Shown: positions 16,572 through 26,489, counted from the stretch's first letter. The stretch is DNA of 64,000 bases from Paenibacillus montanisoli (GCF_003268025.1 NZ_QLUW01000001.1:1860001-1924000); one strand, 5' to 3'. The notes: generated by a model from the sequence alone, not told the origin. Numbers and translations are program-made.

Positions 16572-18578
16572 ATGAGTAAGAAACACAAGTGGTTATCTCT
16601 CTCTCTGTCGATTGTACTCATTCTCTCGCTTATTGCTGCGTGCAGCAATAACAACGCAACATCGAACAATACAAACGGGAATAAAAACGCAGCGACGAAC
16701 GATTCAAACAACGACACAGCGACGAACACAAGCAGTTCGAATGACACAAGCACGAATACGGGCGATGCCGTCAGCTCCGATGATCCGCCCGAGCTGGCAA
16801 ACTGGAAGGAATTGACTTTAACTGGGGTGTGCAACATGCAAACGACCAGTTACGTTCCGGGACAGGATGTTCTGACGCCGATCTGGCGTGCAAAGACGAA
16901 GGTTAAACTTGATTGCAGCGAACACAGTACTGCCGGTGGGCCGACGATACAGCAGAGGCTTGCGGCCGACAATCTGCCCGACTCGATTTTAACGAGCGGC
17001 GCCGGATTTGGTACGGATAACTACAAGCTGTTGAAGGGTGCAAATAAGCTTCACGTCATTACCAAGGAAGACATCGAGAAATGGATGCCTAGGTATGTGA
17101 AACGTCTGGAGAAATATGGCGTTACTCTCGATCAGGTGATGGAAGCCAACAAGGATCCCGAGGACGGAAAAATGTATGGTCTTCCAATGGGGGGGGCGAT
17201 TGGGGCTTATCCGGGCTTGCAAGACACCCGTTTGATGGATTTGGGCTGGGTAAATCAGTACAATGCCTTTTTCCGCGACGATATTCTCAAGAAGATTTTT
17301 CCGAACGCCAGAACGGAAAAAGAGCTTAGACAATTGTATGTGGAAAAGAAAGGCCAGCTGACCTATGAGGATATGACCTCCGACATTCCGATCAACAGCA
17401 TGGACGATATGCTCAACTATTTGCGTAAAGTGAAAGAGTTGAACATTAAAGAAGGCAACAAACCGGTATCGGCCGTTCTGCAGTCTACTACGACAAACAT
17501 CAACTCCGTACTGTGGTCGATGTTTACGTTCCCGGGATGGTTCTGGTCGGAAACGGGTGAAAGAGTGCAGAAGGACGGCGTGCTGACCTACTCGCCGATG
17601 ACACAGGAATACAAGGATTACTTCAAATTCTGGAACACGGCATACAATGAAGGTTTGGTCGATCCGGAGTCCTTCATTATGAAGGACGACCAGTTGAACG
17701 CGAAAATCATCAACGGCGAGCTAGCGGTCTTCAGCGGATGGGGACCTATCGCACAGGCTCGCGACGTGGTGAAGAAAGAAAATCGCCCTTATGGTTATAG
17801 AATGATTCCGTATTTTCCAAACTCCGAGTTGGTTACCAAATATCAGGATTTAAGGTATAGACCGGCAAGCCTTAACGCTGGTGTTGCCATGTATCTGATT
17901 ACGACAAATATAAGCGATGAAGATTTGCCGCAAGTATTGAACTGGTTTGACTGGAATTCAAGTGAAGAAGCGGCAGATCTGCGCACTTGGGGTCTTCCTG
18001 AATTCAGCACCGGGACGGGCGCGGACAGAAGGTTCAAACCGGAATACAAGGCGCTTGAGGATTGGGCGGTTCGCGGGATCAAGAGCGATAAAGATGGATG
18101 GTATTACGGTCTGCGGGCGGCAATTGACGGAGACCCGAACAATGGCGTTCCGTATGTAAACCATGAAACGCAAATGGTAAGCATGCTTTATCCTTATGAG
18201 CTCGCGCCTGCGCTTGTATATCCTCCTGACTTGACTGAGGATTTTAACATGGAAGCTTTGCTCTCTGCTTTAGAACACAAACATTTCAGGGATATGGGCA
18301 TGAAATACTATCCGCAACAGGGCTGGTCGTTTGCCGATCTTGACCCTAAGGGCGATTTTGACAAACAAGATGCCAACAAAGCTTATTACAGCCAAACCGG
18401 GAAAACTAAAATAGCTAAACTGATAACCGGAAAGCCGGGAGACTTTGAGGCGAACTATGCCGATTATATGAAAATGTACGATGACCCATTATGGAAAAAA
18501 GAATGGGCAGCTATGCAGGATCGTTATAAAAAGCTCTATGATGAACACATAAAACCGGCAATTGATAGCGTGCAATAG
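16572..18578 (+). CDS. Extracellular solute-binding lipoprotein, LplA type
   Basis: Large lipid-anchored binding protein, 668 aa. Signal peptide with lipobox LIAAC (Cys24), then a long Asn/Thr/Asp/Ser linker to about residue 75, then the binding fold. Start ATG 16572 (MSKKHKWLS) rather than the upstream ATG 16503, because the signal peptide begins there. The C-terminal KLYDEHIKPAID segment matches the relic at 4.4-4.6 kb. Length and linker are typical of LplA-class proteins that capture oligosaccharides or glycosides in Paenibacillus. Confidence 0.9.
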   Translation: MSKKHKWLSLSLSIVLILSLIAACSNNNATSNNTNGNKNAATNDSNNDTATNTSSSNDTSTNTGDAVSSDDPPELANWKELTLTGVCNMQTTSYVPGQDVLTPIWRAKTKVKLDCSEHSTAGGPTIQQRLAADNLPDSILTSGAGFGTDNYKLLKGANKLHVITKEDIEKWMPRYVKRLEKYGVTLDQVMEANKDPEDGKMYGLPMGGAIGAYPGLQDTRLMDLGWVNQYNAFFRDDILKKIFPNARTEKELRQLYVEKKGQLTYEDMTSDIPINSMDDMLNYLRKVKELNIKEGNKPVSAVLQSTTTNINSVLWSMFTFPGWFWSETGERVQKDGVLTYSPMTQEYKDYFKFWNTAYNEGLVDPESFIMKDDQLNAKIINGELAVFSGWGPIAQARDVVKKENRPYGYRMIPYFPNSELVTKYQDLRYRPASLNAGVAMYLITTNISDEDLPQVLNWFDWNSSEEAADLRTWGLPEFSTGTGADRRFKPEYKALEDWAVRGIKSDKDGWYYGLRAAIDGDPNNGVPYVNHETQMVSMLYPYELAPALVYPPDLTEDFNMEALLSALEHKHFRDMGMKYYPQQGWSFADLDPKGDFDKQDANKAYYSQTGKTKIAKLITGKPGDFEANYADYMKMYDDPLWKKEWAAMQDRYKKLYDEHIKPAIDSVQ

Positions 18579-18591
18579 CAAGGCGTAAAAG

Positions 18592-18633
18592 AGGGAGAAA
18601 TCGCATCAGTCGCTGCTGTTTCTCCCTTTTTTT
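18592..18633 (+). terminator. Terminator of the ABC operon
   Basis: Stem AGGGAGAAA / TTTCTCCCT followed by a T run (18628-18633). Confidence 0.85.
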
Positions 18634-18669
18634 CATTTTGATATGAACGTCGGGGAGTTGAAATAATTG

Positions 18670-19554
18670 ATGGCGGAGTCAATAGATTTAACCAAACACG
18701 TGGCTGAATTTCAAGAAAACGGTTATACCGTCTTTCACGGGCTTTTTGACAAAGAGCAGGTTGCGAAGTGGAAGGATGCTTTCCATCAGCATCGGATCGA
18801 GCTGTTCGGCGACGTCGTTCATCCGCACAATATTAATATTCCGGACATGGTGGAACGATCTCCGGATCTCATGTTATCTATGTCGGCGAACGGTATCCTT
18901 TTGGATTTTCTCGAATCGATCATGGGACCCTTCATCCAAATCGGCAGTCATGGGTTCAACGGACTCGCTCCCCAGCCCGAAGAGGCAGTCAAGAGTGCAG
19001 TGGTCGGCTGGCATCGGGACCAGTTTAATTTTATGCCCAGAGGTACCGATTATCAAATTCCGCGTCAAGTTCTGGCTCTTACCTATTTGGAAGATATGAC
19101 TGCGGAAAACGGCCCTTTGCGCGTGATTCCCGGTTCCCATCGGAAGACGATCGAAATACAGCCTCATGAACGTTATTTGCCGCATCCAGATGAAGTGGTT
19201 CTTTCGCTTAAAGCTGGCGACGTGATCGTTTTCTCTGGTGTACTGCACTCCGCCGGTTACAATACTTCGGATAAGTATCGAATCTGGTTGGGAGGGATGT
19301 ATGGTTTCAGCTGGTACAAACATCCAAATAGCAATTTTGACGGGCCTAATGTACGGCGTTTGATTCAACAGGCTGCTGAAAGAGACGACCGCCGCATGCT
19401 TCGGTTGCTTGGCGTTTTTGGGTTGATGGATCAGGGCAGAATCAACTACGGTTGCCTCGATCCGGATGAGGTGAAATGGAAAAAATGGATAGAAGAGGAT
19501 AAAGCCGCATTTAAAGGTCCTGCCGACTGGTGGAAAACCCCTTTGGGCGTATAG
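18670..19554 (+). CDS. PhyH-family Fe(II)/2-oxoglutarate dioxygenase (copy 4)
   Basis: 294 aa, complete. WHRD (His115, Asp117), His193 in VLHSAG, Arg204 in DKYRIW, the same numbering as copy 1 at 3063-3944, of which it is a close paralogue. ATG 18670 follows GGGGAG (18653-18658). It lies directly after the ABC operon terminator and is convergent with the DeoR gene. Confidence 0.88.
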   Translation: MAESIDLTKHVAEFQENGYTVFHGLFDKEQVAKWKDAFHQHRIELFGDVVHPHNINIPDMVERSPDLMLSMSANGILLDFLESIMGPFIQIGSHGFNGLAPQPEEAVKSAVVGWHRDQFNFMPRGTDYQIPRQVLALTYLEDMTAENGPLRVIPGSHRKTIEIQPHERYLPHPDEVVLSLKAGDVIVFSGVLHSAGYNTSDKYRIWLGGMYGFSWYKHPNSNFDGPNVRRLIQQAAERDDRRMLRLLGVFGLMDQGRINYGCLDPDEVKWKKWIEEDKAAFKGPADWWKTPLGV

Positions 19555-19620
19555 TAATGGCGAGCGGAGAATACCCCGCCCGTTTTATTTGTCATTTGCC
19601 TAAATCCGAGCGGCATACCG

Positions 19621-20400
19621 TTAAACCACAATCACTTCAACCCCGGCCTGATCCAATTTAGTAACGATATCGTCGGAGATCCCGTCGTCTGTTATGAATT
19701 TGTCCACTTTTGAAAAATCGGATACGAAGCTGAAAGAAACTTTATTGATTTTGCTGCTGTCCATAACCACTATAATTTCTTTTCCGCATTCCATCATGAT
19801 CCGCTTGCACTCGGCTTCGCCGGCATTTACGGTAAATAAACCTTCTTCCGGCATCATCGACGACATTCCGATAATTACCCTGTCGGCGCGAAATAGACGA
19901 AGCGTCCGTTCGGTGATCGAGCCAATCATCATTCCCGTGCTGCGCCGCAGCTCACCACCGCATACGATAACATTGCACTCATTAAAATTCATAAACTCAT
20001 CGGCCAGGCTCATGGAGTTCGTGACGATCGTCAAATCCTTTTTCATTCTCAGATGCTTGGCTATCTGTAATGTGGTACTCCCGCCATCGATCATAATCGA
20101 CTCGCCATTGCGAATGAGTTGTGCGACGAACTGGGCAATCCGCTCCTTCTGGCTGCGATTACGCATCTCCCTCTCTTTGAGAGGAGGTTCATCAAGGCCG
20201 TTATCTATTGGAATTGCACCGCCATGCGTTCTGCGAATGAGACCGCGTTCTTCCAGTTCGCTCAAATCTCTGCGAATGGTAATTTCGCCAAGATTGAATT
20301 CTTTGGAAAGTTCCGCTACACTAACCCGATTTTTCTTTTGGATAATCTCAAGGATTCTATTTCTTCTTTCTTCGACATATATTTTCTCTTCAAAAGTCAA
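19621..20400 (-). CDS. DeoR/GlpR-family transcriptional repressor
   Basis: DeoR-type regulator with N-terminal winged helix (RRNRILEIIQKKNRVSVAEL, then GEITIRRDLSELEERG) and the sugar-phosphate-sensing domain with the NSMSLADEF, GGELRRSTG and DSSKINKVSF motifs. The start is probably TTG 20400, because the ribosome site CGGGAGGGG lies inside the frame just upstream; an ATG at 20421 would place that site within the coding region. 259 aa. DeoR effectors are usually phosphorylated sugars, so it is the best candidate local regulator of the island; the palindromes at 4.25, 10.54 and 14.28 kb are candidate targets. Confidence 0.88.
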   Translation of the reverse strand: MTFEEKIYVEERRNRILEIIQKKNRVSVAELSKEFNLGEITIRRDLSELEERGLIRRTHGGAIPIDNGLDEPPLKEREMRNRSQKERIAQFVAQLIRNGESIMIDGGSTTLQIAKHLRMKKDLTIVTNSMSLADEFMNFNECNVIVCGGELRRSTGMMIGSITERTLRLFRADRVIIGMSSMMPEEGLFTVNAGEAECKRIMMECGKEIIVVMDSSKINKVSFSFVSDFSKVDKFITDDGISDDIVTKLDQAGVEVIVV

Positions 20401-20423
20401 AGGCCGCCCCTCCCGAAACATTC

Positions 20424-20447
20424 TGAAAACGCTTTATATACTATAAT
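20424..20447. promoter_or_regulatory. Partial cre-like site and -10 element between deoR and PhyH copy 5
   Basis: TGAAAACGCTTTAT (20424-20437) fits 12 of 14 cre positions, missing the final CA, and overlaps an AT-rich stretch with TATAAT at 20442-20447 on the + strand. It is the divergent regulatory region for the DeoR gene and the 20.5-28.5 kb operon. No good -35 box is visible. Confidence 0.35.
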
Positions 20448-20522
20448 ATAGCACTAGAATTTAACTTCTTCCACATAAAGGGTTTTCGCTTCATTTACCT
20501 GTAGAAAGTAGGGTGAGACAGG

Positions 20523-21386
20523 ATGAACAGGAATGTCACGGCTAAAGTAAAACGTGAACAATTGATCAGAGACGGTTATTGCGTAATCGAGAATGTGCTA
20601 GACGATGAGCTGCTGCAAGGATTAAGGGATGCTACGGAAAAGTTGATCAAGAAACAGACTGAGGAAGAGATCAAGGCGCATCGGTCTATGGGAAGTGATA
20701 TTCACATTTTCAAGGATCCATTCTTTGTCAAGCTGATTCTTTGTCCGAAAGCTTTAGAAGCGCTTGCATCATTGGGATTCCCGAATCCGAAATTTACCAG
20801 CGGCCATATTATAAGCAAACCGCCGCATAGCCCCAGGCTGTTCTGGCATTTTGATTATGCCGGTTGGGACGATCCGGGTTGCTTCGGTGAAACGCCGCAG
20901 CAGTTGTTTCTAATGTATTATCTGGTGGATACGACCCCCTATAACGGTTGTCTTCGTGTCTTGCCCGGATCGCACCGGCACGACAACCCGTTTCACGAGG
21001 AATTGGGCGAAGCGCACACCTTGGAACTAAGGGCGGGGAAAAATATGGATTCTTCGGCATTTTCATCGCGTCCCGATGAAATCGACGTTCCGGTGAAAGC
21101 GGGGGATTTGTTGATAGGGGATGCCCGGCTGATTCATGCCGCCCATGCCAATCAATCGCCAGAACGCAGGACAGTGATCACCATGTGGTATTTTCCCGAC
21201 TTGGAGGCTTTATCGGAACGCGAACAAGCTTTTTATGCAGGGTGGGGTAAAACAGCCCGAATGTCGGAGGATTTGAACGAATGGCCTGAGCATGTGAGGC
21301 AGTTGTTGGAGCCGATGTGGCCGCGTTATGAAGGAAATGCGCAGCCATTTGCCTTTAATCGGATACGTCCAATGCGTGGAGAGTAA
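20523..21386 (+). CDS. PhyH-family Fe(II)/2-oxoglutarate dioxygenase (copy 5)
   Basis: 287 aa, complete; iron ligands WHFD (His109, Asp111) and His205 in RLIHAAHAN; Arg215/216 in PERRTV. Phe replaces the usual Arg/Gln in the HxD motif, and an insert at about 160-185 separates it from other copies. First gene of the rightward operon running to 28.55 kb; the gap to the next gene is 34 bp. Confidence 0.87.
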   Translation: MNRNVTAKVKREQLIRDGYCVIENVLDDELLQGLRDATEKLIKKQTEEEIKAHRSMGSDIHIFKDPFFVKLILCPKALEALASLGFPNPKFTSGHIISKPPHSPRLFWHFDYAGWDDPGCFGETPQQLFLMYYLVDTTPYNGCLRVLPGSHRHDNPFHEELGEAHTLELRAGKNMDSSAFSSRPDEIDVPVKAGDLLIGDARLIHAAHANQSPERRTVITMWYFPDLEALSEREQAFYAGWGKTARMSEDLNEWPEHVRQLLEPMWPRYEGNAQPFAFNRIRPMRGE

Positions 21387-21420
21387 ATGAATGTAAACGG
21401 AGGGGAAAGGGAGGCTCTTT

Positions 21421-22224
21421 ATGTCTCACGATGAAAACCATGATTTAACGGATATCCAGATCGAGCACTACAAACAGAATGGATATTTACTCATCGAGCA
21501 ACTTCTGTCATCTGAAGAATGCGATGAACTTAACCGAACCGCAGCGGATATCGTAATGGGCAAAATTCCGCTCGAGGAAGGCAACGGGTTTGAGATGGAG
21601 CCGGCGGCCGTATCGTTGGGACTTGCTTCGCAGACGAATCCGGATCCGGCATATCTGTTCAAAATCGGCCATCGCATTCATGTCAGCAATCCTGTATTTC
21701 GGCACTATGCCATGTGCAAGAAGATTACCGACGCCATTGCTTCGTTGATCGGGCCCGATCTATTGTGCGTTCAAAGCATGTACATCGATAAGCCCAGAAA
21801 GATAGGGATCGGCCAACCTTACCATCAGGATTCGCATTATATCCGGATGGAACCGGATACACTGATCGGTGTCTGGATTGCTTTGGACGATGTCGACGAG
21901 CAGAACGGCTGTCTTCATGTGATTCCCGGAAGCCAGCGGGAAGAGGTTCATCCTCATGAGACGGCGATTGATGTTCGGCAAAAGCAGTTGTATCTGGAGG
22001 TACACTCGGCTAGAAAACGACCTGAAATAGCCTGTCCACTGCCGAAGGGAGGAGTCGTTTTCTTTCCTGGAACGATGCTTCATCGCTCGGGAAATAACAT
22101 AACGGCGGATCGTCAGAGAAGAGCGTATGTACTGCATTATTGCAATGCTCGTTCCATTTTGAAACATAAACCCGAATACGAGCAATATTTGCTGGTTAGA
22201 GGAAATCATTACTGCGGTTCATGA
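21421..22224 (+). CDS. PhyH-family Fe(II)/2-oxoglutarate dioxygenase (copy 6)
   Basis: 267 aa, complete; YHQD (His135, Asp137), His221 in MLHRSG, Arg233/234 in RQRRAY. ATG 21421 follows AGGGGAAAGGGAGG. More similar to copy 7 (25669) than to copy 1: both have CVQSM or GIQSM before the catalytic HQD and a K/R-x-E-P-x-T motif after it (MEPDT, TEPNT). Confidence 0.88.
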   Translation: MSHDENHDLTDIQIEHYKQNGYLLIEQLLSSEECDELNRTAADIVMGKIPLEEGNGFEMEPAAVSLGLASQTNPDPAYLFKIGHRIHVSNPVFRHYAMCKKITDAIASLIGPDLLCVQSMYIDKPRKIGIGQPYHQDSHYIRMEPDTLIGVWIALDDVDEQNGCLHVIPGSQREEVHPHETAIDVRQKQLYLEVHSARKRPEIACPLPKGGVVFFPGTMLHRSGNNITADRQRRAYVLHYCNARSILKHKPEYEQYLLVRGNHYCGS

Positions 22225-22271
22225 TCGTTATCCGGGTTGAAATAATCCAATTAGAAATGAGTGTTGGGAAA

Positions 22272-23021
22272 ATGAAAATCGGTTTTCGGTCATTCATTAC
22301 CAAGCGGGATATGGAAATAGCCATGCGACTCGGCATAGAAGTGATTGAAGTGAATTGGGAGATTGTGACGAAGTCGCGGGCGGATGAGGTAAAAGGCTTA
22401 TTGCGAGAATACGGGCTGAAACCTTCGGCAATGACCGTTAGTTCTACCAGTACGCCTACGGATTTAGAAGGGTTCAGAAAAGACTTCGAATTCGCTGAAT
22501 CTATTGGCTGCGCTGTTTACGTCGCGCATTTGGGACCGCTTACATATAAGGATCGTGATGCTATCGCGGCATTTAAGACATTTTGGACACCGATCTGTAA
22601 AGTTGCCAAGGATAAAGGTGTTAAGATAGCGGTGCAAAGCTGCGGATTGGACCCGGAATCATGGGACGTTATGCTGGAGGCGGTTCCGGAATTCGGATTG
22701 AAATACGACCCCTCGTTCTCGGCCCAAGCGGGCAGGAATTATCGGATGGAAGTCATCAAATACGGCAGTTTCATTACCCACATTCACTCAAAAGATGAAA
22801 TTGCCCTCAACCGTACATCCAATTATGAAAGTGGAATTACCCACTTCCGTTATGTCCCTTCGGGAATGGGAGATATTCATTGGGCCAGCATCATTGCCCT
22901 GTTATACGAGGCCGGGTACAAGGGTGACATTGCGATTGAACCTCATTCAGGCTATTGGATGGAAAATCTTGAACAATGTCTAAGTCTCTCCAAGCGGCAC
23001 TTGGAACAGTTCATTGTTTAA
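22272..23021 (+). CDS. TIM-barrel sugar phosphate isomerase/epimerase family protein
   Basis: Xylose-isomerase-like TIM barrel, about 250 aa. Motifs: IEVIEVNWE (first strands), KIAVQSCGL, LKYDPSFSAQ (Asp), FITHIHSKDEI (His, Asp) and DIAIEPHSGYW (Glu). In-frame ATGs at 22221, 22257 and 22272 compete; MKIGFRSF at 22272 resembles the usual family start, but its ribosome site is weak, and the upstream ATG overlaps the stop of the preceding PhyH gene (coupled translation). Confidence 0.8.
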   Translation: MKIGFRSFITKRDMEIAMRLGIEVIEVNWEIVTKSRADEVKGLLREYGLKPSAMTVSSTSTPTDLEGFRKDFEFAESIGCAVYVAHLGPLTYKDRDAIAAFKTFWTPICKVAKDKGVKIAVQSCGLDPESWDVMLEAVPEFGLKYDPSFSAQAGRNYRMEVIKYGSFITHIHSKDEIALNRTSNYESGITHFRYVPSGMGDIHWASIIALLYEAGYKGDIAIEPHSGYWMENLEQCLSLSKRHLEQFIV

Positions 23022-23104
23022 CGGCGAGGGAACAAATTTTTAGACGATGATCCAGATTGTTTAATGATATTGAACCCTACTAGAATCATAAGGGGCTACA
23101 TAGG

Positions 23105-24373
23105 ATGGATGATTCAATAAAATTCACAGGACTTCCCAATCCCTGCGGGGTCGGAGAATACGGTGTTAAGGAAAACGCGAAGAAGCTGCTGCGTTTCTTA
23201 TATTTTCATCAACAGCTTATGCTTATCGGCTGCGGGCAGCTCCCGGCGCGCGCCGATTGGGAGCTGAAGCAAGGAATCGGGCGCCATGCCTATGAGGATG
23301 GCATGGCAGCCTCGGCACTAAGGATAAGAATAACCGAACTTAGGACACCGGCCCATTCGCTCGGCAAGCTCTCGGATCCACTAATGGAGCTGTTTTTCGA
23401 TGAGCTGATCCATGTCCGAAGCGATCTGGAATTTTCAGTGCTGATCTATGGATTTGTGAAACCAGAGCTGCTGCGAATCTACCGCGATTACATCCGGAAG
23501 ACACAACAAATTGTAGATCATCCTACAGTTCGAATGCTTCGGCCGATCATTTGGGATTTGGAGGAGCAAACGGCCTGGGGGGAGAGAATGATAGCGCACC
23601 TAAAGGCAAAGGAATCGCTGGATCCGGACCAAGAGCAATATATCGACTACCTGAAAGATATCGTGCAAACGGCGGGCGGTTTCGACGCGAACGGCGATAA
23701 ATCATTTGTTTTTCCGGACCGGCGCCGCTCACATACGCCCTATGTTCTGCCTGCAAAGTCAATCCGCGACTCTTCCATGGGTCCGTCTGTCAGCTATCGA
23801 ACCGGAATGGGGATCCCATTTGATAACCCTGATCAAGAAGCTCTGGCAGACATGATGCGAATAAGGCAGGAAGAAATGGGCGCTGCGGAGACGATCGCCG
23901 GCGTTATTTATTCCCAGAAGGGAATGGATTGGGAATTTTATACGGATTTGGCTAGGCATTTGTGGGATGAAATCAGACATACCATGCTTGGTCAAGCGGC
24001 GCTGGAAGCGGAAGGATACAACTGGCGAAGCCGCCCCCAATTCGTGTCGGACTATAACTTCGTATTCCCCAAAGTCCCGGCGGTACGGTATGCGTGGCTA
24101 TCTCTCGGAGTAGAAGAAAAGGCGATGAAAAGGCCGGGAAAGGTCGGGGAATACGAGTTTTGCCGGGATGTCGTCAAGCATCCATTAATGACGCTATTCC
24201 AAGATTATGATTGGGCGGATGAAGTGGTCCATGCGCAGCTTGGGAGGAAATGGACACCCGCCATGTTCGATGAGAATTTGGAAACGATCAGGGGAATTGC
24301 GCTTCCGCTCGCTGCCGAAAAACTCGATTATCAACAACAGCTTAAAAATTCGCGGGATACGAATCCAAAATAG
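23105..24373 (+). CDS. Ferritin-like (DUF455-type) putative diiron protein
   Basis: 422-aa, mostly helical protein with three ExxH motifs: Glu100-His103 (DELIH), Glu289-His292 (DEIRH) and Glu373-His376 (DEVVH), plus Glu-rich helices around 153-160 and 256-262. This is the ligand pattern of ferritin-like diiron carboxylate proteins, and the DUF455-like family is my best match. Such proteins activate O2 for oxidation or hydroxylation. ATG 23105 is preceded by ATAAGGGG. Lying between an isomerase-like and a Gfo gene, with PhyH genes and a membrane desaturase in the same operon, it adds a third type of iron-dependent oxygen chemistry. Exact function unknown. Confidence 0.6.
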   Translation: MDDSIKFTGLPNPCGVGEYGVKENAKKLLRFLYFHQQLMLIGCGQLPARADWELKQGIGRHAYEDGMAASALRIRITELRTPAHSLGKLSDPLMELFFDELIHVRSDLEFSVLIYGFVKPELLRIYRDYIRKTQQIVDHPTVRMLRPIIWDLEEQTAWGERMIAHLKAKESLDPDQEQYIDYLKDIVQTAGGFDANGDKSFVFPDRRRSHTPYVLPAKSIRDSSMGPSVSYRTGMGIPFDNPDQEALADMMRIRQEEMGAAETIAGVIYSQKGMDWEFYTDLARHLWDEIRHTMLGQAALEAEGYNWRSRPQFVSDYNFVFPKVPAVRYAWLSLGVEEKAMKRPGKVGEYEFCRDVVKHPLMTLFQDYDWADEVVHAQLGRKWTPAMFDENLETIRGIALPLAAEKLDYQQQLKNSRDTNPK

Positions 24374-24386
24374 GAGTGATCTATTC

Positions 24387-25625
24387 ATGGGACTTAAAAT
24401 CGGCGTCGTCGGAAGCACAGGCTTCGCAAGCGCTTTTATCCCTCTGTATCAAGCGCACCCCCTTGTGGAGGAGGTGGCCGTAGCAGAATTGATTCCGGAA
24501 CGGCGTCAAGAAATCGCGGAGAGATATAACATCCGCAGGACCTTCTCTTCCCTCGATGAATTATGCAAAAGCGACGTTGATGCCATCGCTATCTATACGA
24601 ACCGTCATCTGCACGGTCCGCATGCGATACAAGCCTTGCGTGCCGGAAAGCATGTATATTGCGCCGTCCCGATGGCTTCCAGCCTGGAGGATATTCAAAC
24701 CATCCTGGAGGAAGTGGAACAGCGGGATTTAATCTATATGACCGGCGAAACCAGCTATTATTACCCGTCGGCCATTTATTGCCGCAATCGCTTCAAAAAG
24801 GGAGATTTCGGCAAAATCGTGCATGCGGAAGCCGCTTATCTTCATGATATGACTCACGGCTTCTATGACGCTTATCAACATTCTGACGGGGTTAATTGGA
24901 AAAAGGCAGCCGGTCTTCCCCCGATGTATTATCCCACTCATTCCGTCAGCATGGCCATATCGGTGACCGGGACCTACGCCACTCATGTTGCTTGTTTGGG
25001 ATATGTCGATCAGCACGATGACGGAGTATTTAAGGCGGGAGCAAATTATTGGGACAATCCTTTCAGCAATCAGACCGCATTGATGCGAATGGCCGACGGC
25101 AGCACCATGCGGATCAATGAATTCCGGCGCGTAGGCTGGATTGGCGTAGGGGAACGGAGTGTCCACATGAGCCTCTACGGCACGCTCGGCAGCTATGAAG
25201 AACAAGCGAATGCCCAAGGCTGGACATCGCTGAACAGCGAGGATATCACGGATTTAACCGAGCTTCTCGCCTGCAGTGAAGCGCCTATCGGCGATGAGCA
25301 CGATTATTTGCATCAATATACGAGACGGGACTATTACTCCTGTGTTTCTAAGGTTCACCCGGTCCATCGACTTCCGGATGAATTCAAAGGACTTCGGAAC
25401 GGCCACGCCGGATCGCATCAATTTTTGGTGGATGATTTCGTGAAATCGGTGTCCGCGCATAAGCTGCCTCCGAATCATGCCTGGAATGCGGCCAAATATT
25501 GCGCTCCCGGATTGGTAGCCCATCAATCGTGCTTGCGCGGCGGCGAAATGCTGAGCATTCCCGATTTCGGCTCGCCTTCGGCGAAATGGGAGTATCTCAA
25601 TCCCGATGGAGAGTACTCATTTTGA
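24387..25625 (+). CDS. Gfo/Idh/MocA-family protein lacking the catalytic EKP lysine
   Basis: 412 aa from ATG 24387 (TAGGAGTG 13 nt upstream). It has a Rossmann GVVGSTGFAS and the TNRHLHGPHAIQALRAGKH helix of the family, but the EKP motif is CAVP (residues 92-95), so neither Glu nor the catalytic Lys is present. Family members usually need that Lys for hydride transfer at the sugar carbon, so the protein may be non-redox, use another base, or bind rather than oxidise. Overlap of the open frame with the ferritin-like gene is not used; the stop-to-start gap is 13 bp. Confidence 0.78.
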   Translation: MGLKIGVVGSTGFASAFIPLYQAHPLVEEVAVAELIPERRQEIAERYNIRRTFSSLDELCKSDVDAIAIYTNRHLHGPHAIQALRAGKHVYCAVPMASSLEDIQTILEEVEQRDLIYMTGETSYYYPSAIYCRNRFKKGDFGKIVHAEAAYLHDMTHGFYDAYQHSDGVNWKKAAGLPPMYYPTHSVSMAISVTGTYATHVACLGYVDQHDDGVFKAGANYWDNPFSNQTALMRMADGSTMRINEFRRVGWIGVGERSVHMSLYGTLGSYEEQANAQGWTSLNSEDITDLTELLACSEAPIGDEHDYLHQYTRRDYYSCVSKVHPVHRLPDEFKGLRNGHAGSHQFLVDDFVKSVSAHKLPPNHAWNAAKYCAPGLVAHQSCLRGGEMLSIPDFGSPSAKWEYLNPDGEYSF

Positions 25626-25668
25626 TAATTAGGACAAAGCGAGATTTGAAAGAATGGAGTGGTTTTGC

Positions 25669-26418
25669 ATGTTGATGAGGCCGCTTACAGACGAACAAAT
25701 CAATCAGTACGAGAAAGACGGTTACGTTATTATCCGAAATGGGTGCAGTGAAGATTTAATTGATGCCTTTAATGCGCACATTTATACCATTCGCTCGGCA
25801 AAAGAAATTGCGGATTGGGCGGTACCGGGCAAAACCTGGACGGATAAGGACCGATTTTCCACCCGTTTATTCAATCCGCATAAGCAAGACGGATTTTCTT
25901 TGCAAATGATTAAGCTGCCCATTATCAGGGGGGCGCTTTGCCAGCTGATGGGGGACGAGGCGGTTGGCATTCAAAGCATGTATTTCTTCAAAGAGCCGGG
26001 GGCAAAAGGCCAGGCCGCCCATCAGGACTACTATTATATTAAAACGGAGCCGAATACGATGATTGCCGCCTCCATAGCCATGGATAAAACGGATGAAGAA
26101 AACGGATGTCTCTGGGTGATCCCGGGAAGCCATAAGCTTGGGCTGTTAACCCATGGCGAAGTGAAGGATTTAGTCGAACATGAACATTGGACCCACGAGA
26201 CCGAAGGCATCGATCTGGGAAAACAGATTCCGGTGATTATGGAAAAGGGTGATCTATTAATCTTTCATAATCTGCTGATCCACTCTTCCACTCTCAACAG
26301 GTCAACCAACCGTTGGCGCAGGTCCTATGTATGCCACTATGTTCATCATGCATCATTTGTCGGGCCGGAGCATCTGAGGTTTAAGACGCCTCTTATTCGC
26401 GAAAATATGCGATTTTGA
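25669..26418 (+). CDS. PhyH-family Fe(II)/2-oxoglutarate dioxygenase (copy 7)
   Basis: 249 aa from ATG 25669 (AATGGAG at 25653-25659). AHQD (His118, Asp120), His205 in LLIHSST, Arg217/218 in RWRRSY. ENGCLWVIPGSHK is the conserved turn. Closest local relative is copy 6. Same operon as the desaturase gene that follows. Confidence 0.88.
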   Translation: MLMRPLTDEQINQYEKDGYVIIRNGCSEDLIDAFNAHIYTIRSAKEIADWAVPGKTWTDKDRFSTRLFNPHKQDGFSLQMIKLPIIRGALCQLMGDEAVGIQSMYFFKEPGAKGQAAHQDYYYIKTEPNTMIAASIAMDKTDEENGCLWVIPGSHKLGLLTHGEVKDLVEHEHWTHETEGIDLGKQIPVIMEKGDLLIFHNLLIHSSTLNRSTNRWRRSYVCHYVHHASFVGPEHLRFKTPLIRENMRF

Positions 26419-26489
26419 GGGGAACACGCCTACACATTCTGACGGAATTTTGGAATTCAATAACGGCTTTTTAAGAAGGGGGAGCTAAT

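Noticed and set aside
19694..20446. 250-codon plus-strand frame opposite deoR
   Set aside because: Antisense of a clear DeoR gene, Ser/Leu/Arg-rich, no ribosome site.
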